Below are positions 35,453 through 42,982 of a stretch of 48,466 nt of DNA, piece by piece. Position 1 is the first letter of the stretch. Each line of letters starts with the position of its first letter. The notes below the pieces were generated by a model. That model was given only the letters and a program-made list of their open reading frames with translations. It did no database searches and had not been told where the DNA came from. Origin of the DNA: Treponema sp. (lineage in GTDB: Bacteria > Spirochaetota > Spirochaetia > Treponematales > Breznakiellaceae); NCBI GenBank assembly GCA_031286205.1, contig JAITUR010000013.1:1-48466 (forward strand). The letters are read 5' to 3'. The position numbers and the translations under genes are program-made.

Positions 35453-37123
35453 TTAATTATGGTCAATAAGACCGGGTTCAGCCATGAAAGGCATAGGTCT
35501 GGTAACGTGGCATTTATTACCAAATGATATTAAGAACATGGGGTCAACATGAGAAGCTAAAGGACGCTTCATAGCAAATCGTTCTGCTTCGTTAGGTGCA
35601 ACTAAATCAGCATTAAGCGTAGGCGCTGATGAAAACTTACGGGCTAATTGCCAGTACTCAAATTCATCTCTGAACATTCCGTGGACCGTATTACGCTTAA
35701 ACCGATACTCGTCATACCTACCTTGATAGCCAATCACACGATCAACCAAATCAGGGGCAAAGTTGTAGAGCTCCTCAAAGTAGACAGCTTGCTCCGATAA
35801 GTTAGCAAACACAGGAAAGTAATGATCATACTTACTATCCTTAAGCCAAACACGATCAATTCCTTGTTGGTACATAGTCCGAGGCATTATAGACATCAAG
35901 CCCATAATCAAACCGGGTTCTTGGACCCGATAACTCGAAATATAATTGCTGTCAGCACTTATTCCATGACCTGCCATATTACCTTGTGGGGAAACCTGAT
36001 CACTTGAAGAAGTTTGAAGAACCTCTGAAATGACAAGAGGAGTTTTTGAGCCACCAATATACTCCGGACGTTGCAGTCTATCATCTCTAGGATTAGCATT
36101 AAATTGACCCTTTAAGAATTCAACGTAGCGGGATCCTGTACGAGCAGATCTTTCCATAAAGCGTTGAAGCTGGAATAAAAATCTTAATTCAGAAACATCA
36201 AATGTAGATACATTATCCAAGCTAACTTGATTTTTATTCAAGGCACCCCTTAGAGTTCCAATACTTTCGGGAAGATATGTTGGTCCACCTGCCCTAAAAC
36301 CATAACTTACTTCCGAAGTTCCAAAAGATACTCTTTGTGCGACATCAACGGCGGAGGTAGTTTCTAATTGTTCTGAATGTGGAGGGAGAGAAAAAACAGA
36401 ATCATAAAAATCTGCAAATGTATCACCATGTAAACCTATAGAAACAGGCTCGCCTCTCTGTTGCCAGGGCAACATAGATGTAAAATAATCCTTCTCCCAA
36501 CACCTAACTCTAAGACCAGCATTCTTGCCAGCACCTACTAAGGTACCATCAACCTCAATTCCTTCGTCAGGGGAACGCATATCACGCAAACCTACTTCAT
36601 CCATAATATTTGGATCGCGATAATATTCATTCCAAATCAAATTGTAGGCATACAAAGGAAAAGCTAAAGGCATCTTTACAATATCATGATACGTCTGTGA
36701 ACCACTGATAGTATTAAAACCAAAGTAATCCCAAAGAGATCCAGATCTAAAGTAATCATCTATATTTCCAGTAAACCATGAAGGATCTATCCTTGGCATA
36801 TCAGCTACAAATTTACCATCTTGTCCACCAGTAAAGAAGTTTTCCCATTGCTCCCACAACAAACGATACGGAACAAAATAGTAATGCGTAAAAATGTTTA
36901 TCTCGTGCATCAGCGGACACATGACCGGGTTCATACGCAAAACCATGCTATTCGCTATCTGCCAAAAATCTCCTGCAATACAATCATCAAGAAGGATTGG
37001 ATACAGGAAAAACATTTCGGCGGATAACCTTTTTTCGTGGGATAAATTGAATTTATTTCTTGGAACTCTTGGACGCTTAACGGTCTTAAATTGTCGACCT
37101 CTTTTAGCTTGGCGTTCACTCAT
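35453..37123 (-). CDS. Microvirus major capsid protein VP1 (F protein)
   Basis: A 556-residue single-jelly-roll capsid protein. The family start PRNKFNLSHEKRLSAEMFFL, the INIFTHYYFVPYRLLWEQWENF segment and the C-terminal HVTRPMPFMAEPGLIDH are typical of Gokushovirinae and related microviruses. The ATG at 37123 is preferred to a TTG at 37135; GAGG lies five bases upstream. The start overlaps the last codons of VP5. Internal insertions relative to phiX174 F are expected for gokushovirus spikes, and the region around residues 210–300 is the likely one. Confidence 0.94.
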   Translation of the reverse strand: MSERQAKRGRQFKTVKRPRVPRNKFNLSHEKRLSAEMFFLYPILLDDCIAGDFWQIANSMVLRMNPVMCPLMHEINIFTHYYFVPYRLLWEQWENFFTGGQDGKFVADMPRIDPSWFTGNIDDYFRSGSLWDYFGFNTISGSQTYHDIVKMPLAFPLYAYNLIWNEYYRDPNIMDEVGLRDMRSPDEGIEVDGTLVGAGKNAGLRVRCWEKDYFTSMLPWQQRGEPVSIGLHGDTFADFYDSVFSLPPHSEQLETTSAVDVAQRVSFGTSEVSYGFRAGGPTYLPESIGTLRGALNKNQVSLDNVSTFDVSELRFLFQLQRFMERSARTGSRYVEFLKGQFNANPRDDRLQRPEYIGGSKTPLVISEVLQTSSSDQVSPQGNMAGHGISADSNYISSYRVQEPGLIMGLMSIMPRTMYQQGIDRVWLKDSKYDHYFPVFANLSEQAVYFEELYNFAPDLVDRVIGYQGRYDEYRFKRNTVHGMFRDEFEYWQLARKFSSAPTLNADLVAPNEAERFAMKRPLASHVDPMFLISFGNKCHVTRPMPFMAEPGLIDHN

Positions 37124-37370
37124 TAGTAACCTCAACTTGCTCTAATTCAGAGATCATAACTCTGCGGGCTTTTTCCAAGCCCATTATAGATATTTGCTCC
37201 GTATCAAAGCCACCGAGGCAATAAAGCCAGAAATCCGTAGGGGTAATGCTCTTATCCCTGTCCATGCTTGCTAAAAATATTCTAATAGCAGAACCGTCAG
37301 TCCTTGCACAAAACAGGGGAGCGCACTCCTCTGCAACCCTATCATAAACCGTGTAAATTTTAGTTTTCAT
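37116..37370 (-). CDS. Microvirus non-structural protein VP5
   Basis: An 84-residue protein. KIYTVYDRVAEECAPLFCAR, then DGSAIRIFLASMDRD and DFWLYCLGGFDTEQISI, match the non-structural VP5/ORF5 family of gokushoviruses (pattern LYDxxA…PF…AIR-F…DF-LY-IG-FD). It is thought to help switch from double- to single-strand DNA synthesis. It is the first gene of the prophage; AAGGA lies eight bases before the ATG, and TATTAT further up may be the -10 box. Its end overlaps the VP1 start by eight bases. Confidence 0.85.
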   Translation of the reverse strand: MKTKIYTVYDRVAEECAPLFCARTDGSAIRIFLASMDRDKSITPTDFWLYCLGGFDTEQISIMGLEKARRVMISELEQVEVTNE

Positions 37371-37418
37371 TATTTAATCCTTGTATAATATCAACACGCT
37401 AACGCGCTACGCTTGTTA

Positions 37419-37444
37419 ACCTAACGGGATAAATCCCGTTAGGT
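37419..37444. other. Perfect hairpin between VP5 promoter region and right attachment site
   Basis: ACCTAACGGGA (37419–37429) pairs perfectly with TCCCGTTAGGT (37434–37444) around a four-base loop TAAA. There is no T-run on either side, so it is not an ordinary terminator. It lies 13 bases inside the right repeat, in the only non-coding stretch of the prophage apart from the VP2 leader, so a role as replication origin, packaging signal or accessory recombination site is possible. Confidence 0.65.
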
Positions 37445-37447
37445 GTA

Positions 37448-37480
37448 AAGCGACAACATATACATTATGCTTAGTAAAAC
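37448..37480 (-). other. Right prophage attachment site (dif-like)
   Basis: Bases 37458–37480 repeat 32922–32944 exactly. On the minus strand the XerC-type arm is ACTAAGCATAA (37475–37465), the central region TGTATA (37464–37459), and the XerD-type arm TGTTGTCGCTT (37458–37448) is prophage DNA that differs from the left site. Host DNA starts at 37481; the 41 bases to the next gene (37481–37521) are AT-rich. Confidence 0.75.
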
Positions 37481-37521
37481 AACTATAAAAATACAGCAAT
37501 ATAATACCTTATTTTAGAGTT

Positions 37522-38256
37522 TTATGACCTCAGTAAGAATACCCCAAGGTGTGTGGGTTTACTGAAAATAGGATTAAAGCTGGTTGGGTTTGTCCCTGAT
37601 GTTAATATAAACATGGATACATAAGCATAAAGGGCTGTACCGGTCGATTCTAAAGCGGCTACGTCATGATTATAGACATTCCCCTTGCCTGCGTTTTCGT
37701 TGCTTCTTAATTCATCGGAGCTAAGAAAATCGGCATTGGGGCTGTGTTCAAAACTGTCATTTCGAAGAATATTGCCCTGCGAAACATTATCCATAAGTAT
37801 TTCGGCAGGCTCTGCCGGATTAAATATTATTTCCATATTTCTGGAAGGCGTAGTTCCGGGGGTAACTCTAAGGAGATTACTTGTCTGAAATTGCAGTTCA
37901 TAATAACCGCGGTCGAAAAAATCACTGCGGGCAGGTATGCTTGTAGTTGTACTGTCTACAAATCTCCTAAGATTATTCCAGTCATTAACCAGGTGTGTGC
38001 TAATATCGTTAAATAAACTTATATTTATGGTGGTTTCATGAATTGCATTGCTTAAATAAATTTTATAGAATATTACATAACTAGAAGCATAATAAAAGTT
38101 TGACGATATAGAAGGAAGCATTATTTTAACGCCTGTGGCACTCTCAGTACCCTGTGAAATCTGCGGAAGATAAAAATATTCGTCTATACCGCAGGTTGTA
38201 AAACCAAGAAAAACCGGCAATATTATAAATAATAAAAACGGTTTTCTAAGCCCCAT
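37522..38256 (-). CDS. Spirochaetal lipoprotein of unknown function
   Basis: A 244-residue protein with a lipoprotein signal, MGLRKPFLLFIILPVFLGFTTC, the acylated cysteine being at about residue 22. The ATG at 38256 is chosen because it shares a base with the stop codon of the upstream TPR gene (TAATG) and places the signal peptide at the N-terminus; the longer frame to 38313 would bury it. The mature part has no motif I recognise. It is probably anchored in an envelope membrane and cotranscribed with the TPR gene. Confidence 0.75.
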   Translation of the reverse strand: MGLRKPFLLFIILPVFLGFTTCGIDEYFYLPQISQGTESATGVKIMLPSISSNFYYASSYVIFYKIYLSNAIHETTINISLFNDISTHLVNDWNNLRRFVDSTTTSIPARSDFFDRGYYELQFQTSNLLRVTPGTTPSRNMEIIFNPAEPAEILMDNVSQGNILRNDSFEHSPNADFLSSDELRSNENAGKGNVYNHDVAALESTGTALYAYVSMFILTSGTNPTSFNPIFSKPTHLGVFLLRS

Positions 38257-38933
38257 TATTGAACCTCTTCTACTTCTATTCTTAAAATTGCGCTTCTTGC
38301 AAGATCCGGCCAAACCGGAATATTCTGCCAGTTAGTTAATACTTCCCGGTATGCGGCAAGCGCAGCCTGATTATCCCCAAGCTGTTCATTTAGTCTTCCA
38401 ATATTAAATTGAGCGCGCGGAGCCGCAGGAAATTCAAAGGAATGTTCGACGCTTTTTTGTAAAAATTCAATAGCCTGCTCTATCTTGCCCTGTTCTTCGG
38501 CGGCTGCCGCTACATTAAAAAGCGCTATAGGGGCAAGGTATGTTTTATTTCCTTTTTGCGATGCTTTTAACCAGGATTCTTCGCAAGCCGCCCAGTCTTC
38601 CCTGCTCGAATAAATTCTTCCGGCGTACGAAAATGCCCTGCCTGCCGCAATCCCAAAATTATTTTTTCCAAAAGCTTCCAGTTCTTCCAGAAGTGTATTT
38701 ACTTCATCCGTATAATTTTCGTCGTTAATGTTAAAACGCAAATCGTCAAAACGGACTGCCAATAATTCAATTTGTTCAATTGCTTTTTTATTTAAAACAT
38801 CATATACGGAAATAAGTGCAATAGCACCTATGGCAAGAGCTATAAGCACTGCTCCGAAAATAAAAACGCCTTTTCTGTTTTTTTCTATAAACTCAAGAAA
38901 AGTAACTTTTTCGATCTTTTCATTTTTTTTCAT
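38256..38933 (-). CDS. Membrane-anchored TPR protein
   Basis: A 225-residue protein with one membrane span at about residues 21–45 (GVFIFGAVLIALAIGAIALIS) and TPR-like repeats in the rest (ALFNVAAAAEEQGKIEQAIEFLQKSVE; in part AAAEEQGKIEQAIEFLQKS; then FNIGRLNEQLGDNQAALAAY). AAGGAG lies before the ATG. The start overlaps the end of the sigma-54 activator gene by 14 bases and the end overlaps the lipoprotein start, so these genes form one coupled unit with rpsA. Confidence 0.8.
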   Translation of the reverse strand: MKKNEKIEKVTFLEFIEKNRKGVFIFGAVLIALAIGAIALISVYDVLNKKAIEQIELLAVRFDDLRFNINDENYTDEVNTLLEELEAFGKNNFGIAAGRAFSYAGRIYSSREDWAACEESWLKASQKGNKTYLAPIALFNVAAAAEEQGKIEQAIEFLQKSVEHSFEFPAAPRAQFNIGRLNEQLGDNQAALAAYREVLTNWQNIPVWPDLARSAILRIEVEEVQ

Positions 38934-39894
38934 TATATAACTCCTTGGGACTTAATTTAAGCTCTTTTATTAATTTTGACAAATAAGTACGCTGTATGAC
39001 AAGTACTTTGGCAGTCTCTGTCTGGTTCCAGTTGTTTTCTTCCAGTACTTTTCGTATAAAATTTGCCTTAAAATCAGTAATAGCTGTCTTTAAACTTTTA
39101 TCCTTAACTCCTATATCATTTAATATATCAGGTTTTAGGAAAAGGTCTTCTCTGCCTATAACCTTATTTTTGCCTATAACACAGGCTCTTTCTATACAAT
39201 TCTGAAGCTCTCTAACATTACCCGGCCACGAGTATGAAAGAAGAGCCTGTTCCGCATCCATGGAAAACCCCGTCGGTTTATTCTGCTTTTTATCAGATCC
39301 GGCATATTTTTCCAGGAAATAACCTGCCAACTCCATTATATCATCTTTACGCTGTTTTAGCGGCGGAATATAAAGAGGCAGCACATTTAAGCGGTAATAA
39401 AGATCCTCGCGGAATAGCCCCAACTGAACTTGATGTTCCAAATCTTTATTGGTTGCCGCTATAATTCTTACATTTAAATTTACGGTAATATCAGAGCCAA
39501 CCTTTTCCAGTTTTTTTTCCTGAATAACCCGTAAAATCTTTACTTGTAAAATCGGGGGCAAATCCGCAATCTCGTCCAGGAAAATTGTGCCATTCTCCGC
39601 CATATTAAACCGTCCCTGACGATCTTTGGCGGCATCCGTAAATGCTCCCTTAACATGACCGAATAATTCACTTTCTAAAAGCCCTTCCGGAATTGCCGCG
39701 CAATTTACCCTTATAAAAGGTCCGTTTTTCCGAAGGCTTCGTAAATGCACCTGCTCCGCAAAAAGCTCTTTACCTACCCCGCTCTCTCCCAATATCAAAA
39801 CAGATGAATCTGTTTTTGCAACCCTGTCAACTGTCCGCAGTAACTCCAAAATACAGGAGCTTTTTGCTATCAGTTTATGATATGAATCACTCAT
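38920..39894 (-). CDS. Sigma-54-dependent transcriptional activator (PspF-like, no sensor domain)
   Basis: A 324-residue protein made only of an AAA+ domain and a Fis-type helix-turn-helix. Walker A is GESGVGKE (36–43), the sigma-54 contact loop is GAFTDA (83–88) where GAFTGA is usual, Walker B is GTIFLDEIAD (102–111), arginine fingers lie in LFREDLYYRLNVLP, and the C-terminal helix-turn-helix is ENNWNQTETAKVLVIQRTYLSKLIKEL. It lacks a receiver or GAF domain, like PspF, so its control is unclear. It overlaps the end of rpsA by eight bases. Confidence 0.9.
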   Translation of the reverse strand: MSDSYHKLIAKSSCILELLRTVDRVAKTDSSVLILGESGVGKELFAEQVHLRSLRKNGPFIRVNCAAIPEGLLESELFGHVKGAFTDAAKDRQGRFNMAENGTIFLDEIADLPPILQVKILRVIQEKKLEKVGSDITVNLNVRIIAATNKDLEHQVQLGLFREDLYYRLNVLPLYIPPLKQRKDDIMELAGYFLEKYAGSDKKQNKPTGFSMDAEQALLSYSWPGNVRELQNCIERACVIGKNKVIGREDLFLKPDILNDIGVKDKSLKTAITDFKANFIRKVLEENNWNQTETAKVLVIQRTYLSKLIKELKLSPKELYNEKK

Positions 39895-41602
39895 CTGCCT
39901 TGGATTTTAATGCAGCGCCCAAAGTATATGTAGAATCCGACGATTCTTCTTTTGCCATATATTTGGAAATATCATCTTTCTGAACCTTGCTCTTAAATTC
40001 TCTAAGCGAGAATGCAACTTTTTGTTTATCGCTTTGAATCTCTAGTACAATTGCTTTTAATTTATCGCCGACATTGTATTTTTTAAGAGCTTCGTCAGAA
40101 TTTTCCTCGCGATTATCTACAAGATTGCTTTTATGTATTAACCCTTCGATACCGCCGGGAACTTTTAAGAATAATCCGAAATCTACTATCGATGTAATTT
40201 CGCCTTCTACAGAAGATCCGGGACTGTAATTTTCGCAGAAATTTTTCCACGGATCGTCAGAAAGCTGTTTAATGCCAAGTTTGATATTGCGTGCAACGGA
40301 ATCTACGGAAAGAACCATAACTTCGACTTCCTGTCCTACAGCAAGACCGCTCTGCCCTTTTGACTTTCTTGTCCACGAAACATCATCGATATGCAGAAAG
40401 CCGTCTATACCTTCTTCTAGCTCGACAAACGCTCCCGCATTCGTAACCTTTACAATTTTGCGTTTAATTATATTGCCGGTTTGATATTTTTCGCTGATCG
40501 ATTCCCAGGGATTTTCCTGAACTTGTTTAAGACCAAGCGATACTCTACCCGCCTGAAGATCATAACCAAGGATCATACATTCGACAATATCGCCCGATTT
40601 TAACATATCCTGCGGTTTTTGAACTTTCTTTACCCACGAGAATTCGGAAATGTGAGCAAGCCCTTCTATACCTTCTTCCAACTCTATAAAAGCGCCAAAC
40701 TCTGTAAGCTTTGTTACAGTGCCTTTTACAATATCGTTAACATGGTATTTTTCTTCGAAATGCACCCACGGATCGTCGGTATAAAGTTTTAAGGAAAGGT
40801 TGATCTTTTTTTCGGCCTGGTCTATGCGGATAACTTTAAGTTTTATTTCCTGGCCTTTTTTTACAAAATCTTTTGGCCGTGTAACATGACCCCAGCTCAT
40901 ATCGTTTATATGCAGAAGTCCGTCAAAGCCGCCAAGATCTATAAATGCGCCAAAGGATGTAAAACTTTTAACAATACCGGTAACATCGCTGCCAATGGGT
41001 GTCGAGTCAAAGAAATCTTTGCGCCTTGTATCCAAAAGATCTTCCATGCATTTTCTTCTGTTGACAACTATATTAATCTTGCCGTCAGAATAAAGGCGTT
41101 CTATATAAACTGTAATTTTTTGGCCAATCAATTTTTCCGGCTTTTCTATTTTCTGAACATCCGCCTGGCTTGTCGGAAGGAAAGCGTGAACACCGGCTCC
41201 AAGGTGGACATCGAAGCCGCCCTTAACCTGTTTATCCACTTTGCCTTCTATGGGTTTTTTATCCTGAAACGCAGCCCGAATATTTTTCCAGAACAGTTTT
41301 GCGTCAGCTTTTTGTTTTGAAACAATAACTTCGCCGTATTTATTTTCCTTGGCAACAAGGATAACGGAAACGGTATCGCCTATATTTGGAGCCTCAGAAA
41401 ATTCCTGTAACGGAATTTTTCCTTCTGATTTGTAACCTACATCGATAAACACCTGGTCGTTGGTTACTTGTATAACCTTGCCGTCAACCAGCTGGCCTTC
41501 TTCCAATTGCTCCAATGATTTCAGGTATTCTTCCTGTAATTGAGTTTGAATGTTTTCTTCTTTTACCGGACTAGTGTCCGATGCCACTTCCTTATCTGCC
41601 AT
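39887..41602 (-). CDS. rpsA: 30S ribosomal protein S1
   Basis: A 571-residue protein with six S1 RNA-binding repeats; clear ones are VIQVTNDQVFIDVGYKSEGKIP, the GIVKSFTSFGAFIDLGGFDGLLHINDMSW unit (in part SFGAFIDLGGFDGLLHIND), TEFGAFIELEEGIEGLAHIS, NAGAFVELEEGIDGFLHIDD and VDFGLFLKVPGGIEGLIHKS. S1 binds mRNA on the small subunit. In T. pallidum, as I recall, S1 is fused to cytidylate kinase; here cmk is a separate gene 18 bases upstream. Since several genes here seem leaderless or SD-poor, S1 is notable. Confidence 0.94.
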   Translation of the reverse strand: MADKEVASDTSPVKEENIQTQLQEEYLKSLEQLEEGQLVDGKVIQVTNDQVFIDVGYKSEGKIPLQEFSEAPNIGDTVSVILVAKENKYGEVIVSKQKADAKLFWKNIRAAFQDKKPIEGKVDKQVKGGFDVHLGAGVHAFLPTSQADVQKIEKPEKLIGQKITVYIERLYSDGKINIVVNRRKCMEDLLDTRRKDFFDSTPIGSDVTGIVKSFTSFGAFIDLGGFDGLLHINDMSWGHVTRPKDFVKKGQEIKLKVIRIDQAEKKINLSLKLYTDDPWVHFEEKYHVNDIVKGTVTKLTEFGAFIELEEGIEGLAHISEFSWVKKVQKPQDMLKSGDIVECMILGYDLQAGRVSLGLKQVQENPWESISEKYQTGNIIKRKIVKVTNAGAFVELEEGIDGFLHIDDVSWTRKSKGQSGLAVGQEVEVMVLSVDSVARNIKLGIKQLSDDPWKNFCENYSPGSSVEGEITSIVDFGLFLKVPGGIEGLIHKSNLVDNREENSDEALKKYNVGDKLKAIVLEIQSDKQKVAFSLREFKSKVQKDDISKYMAKEESSDSTYTLGAALKSKADE

Positions 41603-41620
41603 CTTCTTTCTTCCTTGTTA

Positions 41621-42262
41621 TTAATCTATCCTCTCTATTAATTTGTCATAAACTTGAATAATGGTCAAGTCGCTTGTGTCCAAAAAGTGAACTCCCTGGG
41701 CAATTTTTAGGCTTCCTTCCGCCTTATTTTTGTCTATATCATCTCTGGCTAAAATGGCGTTTTTTACCTCTTCCAGGCTCATTTTCGAGGTACCTTGGTC
41801 AAAACGCCTTTTTGCCCTGGATTCGGCGGAGGCATCCAAATAGAAGCGGTAGGGGGTGTCCGGAAAGACAACGGTGGTCATATCCCTGCCCTCTACCACT
41901 ATATCGCGCCCCTGCGCTAATTTACGGATTATATCGTTTACTATATGCCTTACGGGCACAATGGCAGAAAGCGGGGATGAATGTTTATCGATTTCATCGG
42001 TATGAAGTTGATCCGTAATATCTTCGCCGTTTAAGAAAACCGTGTCTTTGCCGCCTATAATTTGATAATCTATATCCGCGTTTTTGGCGAATTCCTGCAC
42101 TTTTTCGCTGTCAGCAGGAGAAATTCCTGCTTTTAGGCAGCCTGCGGTGATTGCCCTGTAGAGCTTTCCGGAGTTTATGTAAAGGAATCCTTTTTTTTCC
42201 GCCAGTAATTTGGCTATTGTGCTTTTTCCTGAACCCGCAGGCCCGTCGATCGCAATTACCAT
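41621..42262 (-). CDS. cmk: Cytidylate kinase
   Basis: A 213-residue kinase phosphorylating CMP and dCMP. The P-loop AIDGPAGSGKSTIAK, INSGKLYRAITAG, the GRDIVVEGRDMTTVVFPD segment and the ASAESRAKRRF lid are all in place. Length is normal. It lies directly upstream of rpsA, as in many bacteria, and downstream of the rluB-type gene in the same minus-strand run. Confidence 0.95.
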   Translation of the reverse strand: MVIAIDGPAGSGKSTIAKLLAEKKGFLYINSGKLYRAITAGCLKAGISPADSEKVQEFAKNADIDYQIIGGKDTVFLNGEDITDQLHTDEIDKHSSPLSAIVPVRHIVNDIIRKLAQGRDIVVEGRDMTTVVFPDTPYRFYLDASAESRAKRRFDQGTSKMSLEEVKNAILARDDIDKNKAEGSLKIAQGVHFLDTSDLTIIQVYDKLIERID

Positions 42263-42283
42263 GTTATCTCCATAAAAATTTAT

Positions 42284-42973
42284 TTAAGAAAATGCTTTAA
42301 GTTCTTTGTCCGTAAGCGGGCGGCTGCTGCCCTCTTTTAAGTCCCCTATTAAAACCGAGCCTATTCGTACCCTGCGAAGTACGGCAGGATGCAAACGAAA
42401 GTGCGAAAAAATCCTGCGAATTTCGCGGTTTTTGCCTTCTACAAGTATAATCCTTATACTCTTTCGCCCCGTTCTTTCGGCAAGTTTTGCTTTGTAATGT
42501 ATCTCCTCTACAGTAATGCCATTATTAAAGGCATCGATTGCTTCATCGGGAATTACACCAGTTGCTTCCACAATGTATTCTTTTTCCAGGCCGAAAGAGG
42601 GGTGCCCCAGACGGCTTGCAAAAATACCATCATTAGTAAAAAAAATAAGACCGCAGGACAGGAAATCCAGCCTTCCCACACTGTAAAGCCTTTCTTTAAT
42701 TTCAGGGGGTAAAAGGCTTAATGCCAAAGGTCTTCCCTGCGGGTCATTATTTGTGCAAATATATCCTTCCGGCTTGTTCAGGACAAGGTGTATTTTTTTT
42801 GTTTCCGGTGCCACAGGTTTACCGTCCAGAAGAACAGTATCCCCTTCCTGAACCTTACTGCCCTGCTCTTTAATTATTATACCGTTAACGCTGACCCTGC
42901 CCGAAGCAATTATTTCTTCGCAGGCTCTTCGCGATGCTACTCCCGCGTGCGAAAGATAAACCTGTAGTCTGAT
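42284..42973 (-). CDS. Pseudouridine synthase RsuA/RluB family, apparent AUC start
   Basis: A 229-residue enzyme that makes pseudouridine in rRNA. The catalytic domain has the VGRLDFLSCGLIFFTNDG motif with the catalytic aspartate, LNKPEGYICTN and KNREIRRIF. The first ATG/GTG/TTG in frame is a GTG at 42814, which would remove the S4 domain. Yet the frame stays open upstream and encodes a full S4 domain, IRLQVYLSHAGVASRRACEE and so on, where relatives start MRLQVYL. At the Met position there is ATC (42973–42971), five bases after GGGGG; an in-frame TAG at 42985–42983 blocks anything longer. An AUC start is therefore inferred. It directly follows scpB. Confidence 0.85.
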   Translation of the reverse strand: MRLQVYLSHAGVASRRACEEIIASGRVSVNGIIIKEQGSKVQEGDTVLLDGKPVAPETKKIHLVLNKPEGYICTNNDPQGRPLALSLLPPEIKERLYSVGRLDFLSCGLIFFTNDGIFASRLGHPSFGLEKEYIVEATGVIPDEAIDAFNNGITVEEIHYKAKLAERTGRKSIRIILVEGKNREIRRIFSHFRLHPAVLRRVRIGSVLIGDLKEGSSRPLTDKELKAFS

Positions 42974-42982
42974 ACAATCCCC

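Larger units (their letters stand above)
32922..37480 (-). mobile_element. Complete Microviridae (gokushovirus-like) prophage
   Basis: One repeat plus the enclosed DNA is 4536 bp, a normal size for a gokushovirus genome. All genes lie on the minus strand in the order VP5, VP1 (capsid), VP3-like, orf56, VP2, orf27, VP8, VP4 (replication). Every core gene is open and has a plausible ribosome binding site, so it looks intact. There is no recombinase gene. The perfect 23-bp dif-like flanks suggest integration by the host XerC/XerD, as shown for enterobacterial gokushovirus prophages. It is inserted at the 3' end of a radical SAM gene, in a convergent gene gap that would be only about 580 minus 0 bases smaller without it: host DNA resumes at 37481 and the next host gene ends at 37522. 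Confidence 0.92.

Noticed and set aside
32922-37480. Plasmid or IS insertion rather than phage
   Set aside because: Capsid, pilot and packaging proteins are all present, and there is no transposase or partition gene.
37522-38313. Lipoprotein gene starting at 38313
   Set aside because: Would put 19 basic residues before the lipoprotein signal and overlap the TPR gene by 58 bases; the ATG at 38256 fits TAATG coupling.
42284-42814. Pseudouridine synthase starting at the GTG at 42814
   Set aside because: This start would discard a perfectly encoded S4 domain that continues in the same frame up to 42973.
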